The notes beneath the pieces were generated by a model. The model was not told the origin of the DNA. It saw only the letters and a list, made by a program, of their open reading frames with translations, and ran no database searches. Source: Thiohalophilus sp. (GTDB taxonomy: Bacteria > Pseudomonadota > Gammaproteobacteria > UBA6429 > Thiohalophilaceae). Taken from it: DNA of 64,000 nucleotides. Each line of letters begins with the position of its first letter. Within the stretch, counting starts at the first letter, position 1. Shown here one piece after another: positions 59,427 through 64,000 of this stretch. The stretch covers positions 806,001-870,000 of the forward strand of contig NZ_JAXHMV010000008.1 in the NCBI RefSeq assembly GCF_034521165.1, in the 5' to 3' direction. A program made the translations under genes and the position numbers.

Positions 59427-60575
59427 ATGACGCAAGTGGATATCCTGATCGTCGGCGGTGGACCCGCCGGCTCTTCTTTTGCCTGGGCATTGCGCGATAC
59501 ATCGCTGCGCATTGCCGTGATGGACAAGCGTGAATTCCCGCGCGACAAGGTCTGTGCCGGCTGGGTGACCCCGGCGGTCATGGAGACCTTGCAAATCGAT
59601 CTGGATGATTATCGCCAGGGCCGTACCCTGCAACCGATCAGTGGTTTTCGGGTCAGCCAGCTGGGCCAGAAGCAGGTGGAGACCCACTACCAGGATGAGC
59701 CGGTGAGCTACGGGATTCGTCGACGCGAGTTCGATGAATACCTGTTACGTCGTAGCGGTGCCGAGTTAATGCTGGGCCGGGCTTTCAAAACGATGGAACG
59801 CGACGGAGACAGCTGGCTGATCAACGGCGAAATCCGGGCGTCACTGGTGATCGGGGCGGGGGGCCATTTTTGCCCCGTCGCCCGGCGCATTGGCGCCAAA
59901 CTGGGCAGCAGCGAGCAGGTCGTGGCCGCCCAGGAAATCGAGTTTGAAATGAGCGAGGAACAAAAGGCGGGTTGTCATGCCGAGCCGGAAGTGCCCGAAC
60001 TGTTCTTTACGCCGGATCTCAAGGGCTATGGCTGGATCTTCCGCAAGGGGGATTATCTGAATGTCGGTCTGGGGCGGGAAGAGAATCACCGTCTGTCGGA
60101 ACATGTCCGCGCCTTTTGCGACTTTCTGCGCGAGTCAGGACGACTTGATTTCGACATTACCGACAAGTTCCAGGGCCATGCCTATCTGCTGTATCCCCAT
60201 GCCCTGCGTCAGGTGGTGGATGAAGGTGTTCTGTTGATCGGCGATGCGGCCGGCCTGGCCTATCCGCAAAGCGGGGAAGGCATTCGTCCGGCGATTGAAT
60301 CGGCCCTGCTGGCGGCGCAGGTGATACGCGAGGCGGCCGGCGATTATTCGCAGGAAAAACTTCAGCCCTATCAACAGGTGCTGGAAGAACGTTTTGGTCA
60401 GCGCCAGCCGGCGCCCTCACTGCTCGAACGTCTGCCGCTGGGGATCAAACAGGTACTGGCCAGTCGCCTGATGCAGACGCACTGGTTTACCCGCAAGGTC
60501 GTCATCGATCGCTGGTTCCTGCAGTCTCACCAGCCCCCCCTGCAACAGTTCACCTCCGTGTCCCACGGTTCATAG
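59427..60575 (+). CDS. Geranylgeranyl-reductase-like FAD-dependent oxidoreductase
   Basis: 382 residues from ATG 59427, with GAGG upstream. FAD fold VDILIVGGGPAGSSFAWALR; DKREFPRDKVCAGWVTPAVM contains the P-x-DKVCxG family mark; later YLLYPHALRQVVDEGVLLIG and DAAGLAYPQSGEGIRPAIES are typical of the GGR/ChlP superfamily, which reduces isoprenoid or lipid double bonds. Tight spacing to the CFA-like gene suggests a shared lipid substrate, e.g. reduction of a methylene or unsaturated fatty acyl chain; this is inference. Confidence 0.88.
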   Translation: MTQVDILIVGGGPAGSSFAWALRDTSLRIAVMDKREFPRDKVCAGWVTPAVMETLQIDLDDYRQGRTLQPISGFRVSQLGQKQVETHYQDEPVSYGIRRREFDEYLLRRSGAELMLGRAFKTMERDGDSWLINGEIRASLVIGAGGHFCPVARRIGAKLGSSEQVVAAQEIEFEMSEEQKAGCHAEPEVPELFFTPDLKGYGWIFRKGDYLNVGLGREENHRLSEHVRAFCDFLRESGRLDFDITDKFQGHAYLLYPHALRQVVDEGVLLIGDAAGLAYPQSGEGIRPAIESALLAAQVIREAAGDYSQEKLQPYQQVLEERFGQRQPAPSLLERLPLGIKQVLASRLMQTHWFTRKVVIDRWFLQSHQPPLQQFTSVSHGS

Positions 60576-60577
60576 CA

Positions 60578-61741
60578 TTATTTAAGCTTCGCCAGCCAGC
60601 GCTGATCGAATTTGTCGATGATCTTTTGTTTGACCGTCGGATCCAGGAAGGTGTCAGCCGCGGTTTCGCGGATCGGTTGAGGGGAGGCGGGTTTGTGGTG
60701 GCCGATGTTGTCCAGCCGCTGTTGCAATAGCGGCGCCGGGTCTTTGACATCGGAAGGGGTGTTGAAAGCGTCCTTGATCCACTCTTGCATCTCTGTGCGA
60801 TTCAGACCACGCCGCAACACCTGAACCATGCTGGCGTAAGGGCGATGTTCCGGTTGGCTCTCGCGTCGCGCGAGCTGGGTAATCTTGGGCCAGAAGCGGG
60901 TTTTTAAAAACGTTTCGGTGACAATCAGCTGGGAGAACAGGCTGGCAATCTCGTCATCATTGGCAATATCCAGGGCATAGCGATCCGCCTCCAGTTCGTT
61001 CTGACGCACGGCATAAAACGCCAGCGCGGCATAAAATGGGGCGTAGATAGCGAACAGCCATTGCAGGGGGCGCGCCAGCGGCGATTTTTGTTGTTTGAAT
61101 GCCTGATGATAATGCTGCCAGGTCTGACACAGGGCCGTCAGCCAGCCGACATATCGATTATGAATGCCGCTGAGTTGACCGATGCGCCGTGCCAGCACGG
61201 ATTTGAAATGGGCCGGCGGCAGGGTCAGCAAACTGTCGAGGCCGATGACCAGCGTATGCTGATGGAGCAGGGGCAGGCCCGGACGGGGGGTACGGATCAC
61301 CTCGACGCCGAAACCTTCGCGCAGGATAATCTGATCGAGTACCGGGTATTTGAAGTCCTGGCGCAGTTGTTCCACCAGCTGAAACAGTTTCGGCGCATTT
61401 TGCCGGTGAATTTCCAGGCCTTTGGGTAAAGCAAAGCGGTTGAAGAGTAATGGCGTGCTCAGGGCCAGGGCGAACAGAATGATAAGCAAATTGAGGCCGC
61501 TCCATAACCACTCCTGCCAGGTGCTGGCGATCTGCCATTGGCGAGGCAAATCACTCAGCAGACCCAAAGCAATCAAGGGAAACAGCAGCAACAACAGATA
61601 GCCCGCCAGAGCAAACAGCGTGACCAGACCCCGATACACCAGCGGCTGACGGACGGCCAGTGGCTCTAGCCGGCGTTGCAATCCGACGGCCCGGCTCGGC
61701 GGGTTGGCGCGGTTCAACAGGCGAGAGACGAAGATGGTCAT
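60578..61741 (-). CDS. M48-like membrane peptidase homologue lacking the HExxH motif
   Basis: 387 residues. Two N-terminal transmembrane segments (LVTLFALAGYLLLLLFPLIA, LWSGLNLLIILFALALSTPL), then an M48-like core: LVIGLDSLLTLPPAHFKSVL, then LARRIGQLSGIHNRY where active members have AHELGHLSG, so HExxH reads RRIGQ (185-189). The downstream ELEADRYA, the third zinc ligand motif, is retained. Zinc binding and proteolysis should be lost. Convergent with the reductase, three bases apart. Confidence 0.82.
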   Translation of the reverse strand: MTIFVSRLLNRANPPSRAVGLQRRLEPLAVRQPLVYRGLVTLFALAGYLLLLLFPLIALGLLSDLPRQWQIASTWQEWLWSGLNLLIILFALALSTPLLFNRFALPKGLEIHRQNAPKLFQLVEQLRQDFKYPVLDQIILREGFGVEVIRTPRPGLPLLHQHTLVIGLDSLLTLPPAHFKSVLARRIGQLSGIHNRYVGWLTALCQTWQHYHQAFKQQKSPLARPLQWLFAIYAPFYAALAFYAVRQNELEADRYALDIANDDEIASLFSQLIVTETFLKTRFWPKITQLARRESQPEHRPYASMVQVLRRGLNRTEMQEWIKDAFNTPSDVKDPAPLLQQRLDNIGHHKPASPQPIRETAADTFLDPTVKQKIIDKFDQRWLAKLK

Positions 61742-61842
61742 AAGTGACGTGGAACCCTGTTATTGCACTCTTGCAAGTCAGTAAGGACGACAGGAAGGTC
61801 GCGGTCAGGCCAAACATAACGAAATTGTCGAACGAGGTAATG

Positions 61843-62286
61843 ATGCGTATCACATTTTCAGCGATTGTCGGGGGAGTGGTCGGGGCCTTGCTGCTGGCCG
61901 GTTGCGGCGAGCCGGAAGATGATGCCGCACAGATCGCCCGGGCCATTGGAGCCATGCAGGCGGGGATCGAAGAGCGGCGCACCACTCCGGTACTGGCGCA
62001 CCTGGCGGAGGACTTTCGTGCTGGTGAGGATCTGCGACAGCGGGAACTGCGGGCCATGATGCTGTATCACTTCCGTCGTTATCCCGATATCAAGGTCGTG
62101 ATCCATAACCGGGACATCCGGGTGCAGGGTGATCAGGCGGATGTCACCCTCGAGGCGCTGTTGCTCGCTGGCAGGAGCGTGTTACCCGAGCGGGGACGAC
62201 GCTATTCGGTCAGCATGCGCTGGCACAAGCGGGCGGGGGAATGGTCCCTGTCACGCATCCGGTGGCAAACGCGGGGCGGAGGTTAA
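61843..62286 (+). CDS. Lipoprotein, NTF2-like fold probable
   Basis: 147 residues; ATG 61843 or the adjacent 61840, after CGAGG. Lipobox in GGVVGALLLAGC, then EDDAAQIARAIGAMQAGIEE, LAHLAEDFRAGEDLRQRELR and DQADVTLEALLLAGRSVL, WHKRAGEWSLSRIRW, a pattern of helix then strands like NTF2/DUF4440-type domains. Role unknown. Divergent from the M48-like gene. Confidence 0.75.
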   Translation: MRITFSAIVGGVVGALLLAGCGEPEDDAAQIARAIGAMQAGIEERRTTPVLAHLAEDFRAGEDLRQRELRAMMLYHFRRYPDIKVVIHNRDIRVQGDQADVTLEALLLAGRSVLPERGRRYSVSMRWHKRAGEWSLSRIRWQTRGGG

Positions 62287-62386
62287 ACCTGAACCGGCGT
62301 TACGAATACCCGAATACGCCGAGTTTAACCGGTGCGACTGTACCGCATATTTTACGGGTATTCAGAACGCCGGTTCCGATGCAGGT

Positions 62387-62932
62387 TTACGGCGCACGGT
62401 TATTGGCGTTGATCGTGTGGGTGTAGACCGGAAAATTGCCCTGGCGGCGATCGTCGAAAAACCGTTCCAGCGTATAGTGGATAGTGCGAAATGCCAGTTC
62501 CTGCCAGGGGATTTCGCTCTCATCGAACAGCCGCACCTCCAGGCTTTCCTCACCGGCGGCGAAATCGAGATCCAGTAAGCGGGCGCGATACATCACATAT
62601 ACCTGGTCGACGTGTGGCAGGCTGATCAGGGTGTAAATGTGGTCGATTTCGACATTGGCGCAAGCCTCTTCTTCGGATTCACGCAATGCCGCCTGTTCCA
62701 TGGTCTCGCCCAGTTCCATGAACCCGGCCGGCAGGGTCCAGGTCCCGTAACGGGGTTCGATGGCGCGCTTGCACAGCAGTACCTTGTCTTCCCAGACCGG
62801 CAGGGTACCGGCAACGATCTTGGGGTTGTGATAATGAATGGTCTGGCATTGATCGCAGACATAGCGCAGCCGATTATCCCCGTCGGGTATACGGCTGTTA
62901 ACCCGGTGTCCGCATTCGCTACAAAATTTCAT
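62387..62932 (-). CDS. Nudix hydrolase with N-terminal zinc ribbon
   Basis: 181 residues. Zinc ribbon MKFCSECGHRV...YVCDQCQTIHYHNPK, then the Nudix box GFMELGETMEQAALRESEEE, where the canonical glycine after EE is replaced (EEEACANV). The NudC-like ribbon and IVAGTLPVWEDKVLLCKR suggest a nucleoside-diphosphate derivative as substrate. Located six bases upstream of yggX on the opposite reading order, same strand. Confidence 0.9.
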   Translation of the reverse strand: MKFCSECGHRVNSRIPDGDNRLRYVCDQCQTIHYHNPKIVAGTLPVWEDKVLLCKRAIEPRYGTWTLPAGFMELGETMEQAALRESEEEACANVEIDHIYTLISLPHVDQVYVMYRARLLDLDFAAGEESLEVRLFDESEIPWQELAFRTIHYTLERFFDDRRQGNFPVYTHTINANNRAP

Positions 62933-62938
62933 AACGGA

Positions 62939-63223
62939 TTACGATGACTTATCGCGGGGTACATAGCCGTTGGGCAGGGCACCCTGATCGCTTTCGTTAA
63001 ACAAAAAGCCAAGCATATGCTCTTCAATCATATCCAGATGACGCGGATCGGCGGTGCTGAGGCGGTTTTCGTTAATGATCGTGGTCAAACGGTCCAGCCA
63101 CAGGCGCCAGCCTTCGGCCGAGACGTTCTCGACAATGCGCTGGCCGATTTCACCCGGGTAAGGTGCCTCGTCCAGGGCCGGCGCCTCGCGCTTGAGAACC
63201 TGGCAGAAAACCGTATGTGTCAT
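62939..63223 (-). CDS. yggX: YggX, Fe(2+)-trafficking/oxidative damage protection protein
   Basis: 94 residues from ATG 63223, with GGAG upstream. MTHTVFCQVLKREAPALDEA, PYPGEIGQRIVENVSAEGWR and LPNGYVPRDKS fit the family, including the N-terminal cysteine. Protects Fe-S enzymes from oxidants. The Nudix gene follows six bases downstream. Confidence 0.95.
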   Translation of the reverse strand: MTHTVFCQVLKREAPALDEAPYPGEIGQRIVENVSAEGWRLWLDRLTTIINENRLSTADPRHLDMIEEHMLGFLFNESDQGALPNGYVPRDKSS

Positions 63224-63368
63224 GTGATTACTCCGGGTTCTGGTTGGATCGGGGGCCTGGAACCATTGCTGGTCTCGCCATGTCTGTATGATAAGATTGG
63301 CAACAGACTTGATTATTATCTGCAATTCACCGCGGTCCCGCAAGGCCGCCCGACAGGAGGTAAACAGC

Positions 63369-63740
63369 ATGAGTCAGGCGCTGGCGTTCGAACCGGAGAT
63401 TAACACGCAGGATATTCAGATCAGCGACAAGGCGGCGGGCCAGCTGCAGGCCATTATGCAAAACGCCGATGACGGTATCGAAGGCATTCGTATTTTTGTC
63501 ACCGGCGGCGGTTGCGGTGGCATGACCTATGGCATGACTTACGCGGAATATATCGAGCCCCGTGACAAGGTTCTTGAAAAGGACGGTTTCAAGGTGGTGG
63601 TGGATGCCATTGCCCTGAGTTACCTCAAAGGCTGCGATATCGACTACACCGAAGAAGGCCGCGCCTCGTTTGTCTTCAATAACGTTTTCCAGAGCGTCGG
63701 CGGCAGCGGAGCATGCGGGTCCTGCGGGGCAGCCGGCTGA
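63369..63740 (+). CDS. ErpA/IscA-type A-type iron-sulfur carrier
   Basis: 123 residues from ATG 63369, with AGGAGG upstream. IQISDKAAGQLQAIM, GIRIFVTGGGCGGMTYGMTY, VVVDAIALSYLKGCDIDY and the C-terminal GGSGACGSCG give the three conserved cysteines of HesB/IscA carriers. No isc or suf operon is adjacent, as is usual for erpA. Divergent from yggX. Confidence 0.88.
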   Translation: MSQALAFEPEINTQDIQISDKAAGQLQAIMQNADDGIEGIRIFVTGGGCGGMTYGMTYAEYIEPRDKVLEKDGFKVVVDAIALSYLKGCDIDYTEEGRASFVFNNVFQSVGGSGACGSCGAAG

Positions 63741-63813
63741 CAGTCCGAAGGACTGTCAGTGACGAGGTACAAGGAGTATATAGGTGTGTAAAACACACCT
63801 GGAATTTTTTTTT
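63738..63813 (+). terminator. Two hairpins and T-tract after the A-type carrier gene
   Basis: CTGACAGTCC GAA GGACTGTCAG (63738-63760) overlaps the stop codon. AGGTGTGT AAA ACACACCT (63782-63800) is followed by a run of nine T, the likely terminator. A second T-run allows use by selO from the other side only weakly. Confidence 0.8.
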
Positions 63814-63885
63814 GCCTTTAAGAGGTAGTAAATAATATCAAGCGTCGAAGACACATAGTACTCGTCACTCGGCCCGGCAGCAGGC

Positions 63886-64000
63886 CTATGAAGAGCAACT
63901 CACCTCGATCTGATTCGCCCACTGCGGCGGTTCGCCCGCGTAGTGGTCCATGTCGGGATGTTCGGCGAAGGGATAGCGCAGGATCTCCAGTAATTTTTCC
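63886..64000 (-). CDS. selO: Protein adenylyltransferase SelO (YdiU), C-terminal fragment
   Basis: 38 codons and a TAG at 63886; the rest lies beyond the window. Translation LLEILRYPFAEHPDMDHYAG ... EVSCSS shows the conserved SelO C-terminus, where a cysteine stands at the selenocysteine position of the eukaryotic protein. SelO AMPylates redox proteins on Ser/Thr/Tyr. Confidence 0.85.
   Translation of the reverse strand, partial: EKLLEILRYPFAEHPDMDHYAGEPPQWANQIEVSCSS

Overview
The window is chromosomal DNA of a GC-rich gammaproteobacterium. The evidence is a full set of gammaproteobacterial housekeeping genes: rsd, slt, mltF, uup, dinB, pepN, arfB, yggX, nadA, ispG, ilvD, trhP (yegQ) and selO. 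GC content, the MazG/YdcH/YheT small-gene content and the dense intergenic repeats recall Chromatiales-like sulfur oxidisers, but no marker in the window settles the genus. There is no prophage, no CRISPR array, and no tRNA or rRNA gene that I can see.

Layout. 0-6 kb: a glycerophosphodiesterase/glycerol-3-phosphate dehydrogenase fusion converges on a divergent glycerol-kinase-like gene. Between them lies an array of REP-like hairpin repeats interrupted by a complete IS110-family (IS1111-type) insertion sequence. Its long 3' non-coding end can be folded by eye into a two-loop bridge RNA whose guide segments match the target repeat and the element's own end. 6-16 kb: an apparently protease-dead S41 protein, tRNA hydroxylation protein TrhP, a YgjP metallopeptidase, anti-sigma factor Rsd, two unannotated proteins of 45-46 residues, Slt70, IlvD, a MazG-type pyrophosphatase and glyoxalase I. 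16-24 kb: transporters, an unusual HTH/[2Fe-2S]/flavin reductase fusion, and a cell-wall/flagellar trio (M15 DD-carboxypeptidase, Csd4-like M99 D,L-carboxypeptidase, FliB-like lysine methylase). 24-31 kb: small regulatory and signalling proteins (DUF2384, receiver-like, HDOD, PilZ, YdcH) and the ABC-F ATPase Uup. 31-41 kb: EamA transporter behind a terminator-containing leader, MltF, IspG, methyltransferases, a small lytic transglycosylase and DNA polymerase IV. 41-51 kb: PepN behind an octanucleotide tandem repeat, YaiI, ArfB, a CDGSH/glutamate-synthase-type fusion, YheT, a membrane diguanylate cyclase and NadA. 51-57 kb: an FHA-class III nucleotide cyclase, a NERD-domain membrane protein and a 1033-residue tandem cyclic-nucleotide-binding/rhodanese-like/coiled-coil/membrane protein. 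57-64 kb: an outer-membrane barrel, a CFA-synthase-like methyltransferase coupled to a geranylgeranyl-reductase-like flavoprotein, a metal-site-less M48 homologue, a lipoprotein, a Nudix hydrolase, YggX, an ErpA/IscA-type carrier and the end of selO.

Themes. Peptidoglycan remodelling recurs (Slt, MltF, a small Slt, M15, M99). Second-messenger signalling recurs too (GGDEF, PilZ, HDOD, a class III cyclase and a protein with two cyclic-nucleotide-binding domains). Two protease homologues have lost their catalytic residues. Intergenic space is colonised by at least four families of hairpin-forming repeats.

All gene calls come from reading translations and motifs by eye; no database search or folding program was run.
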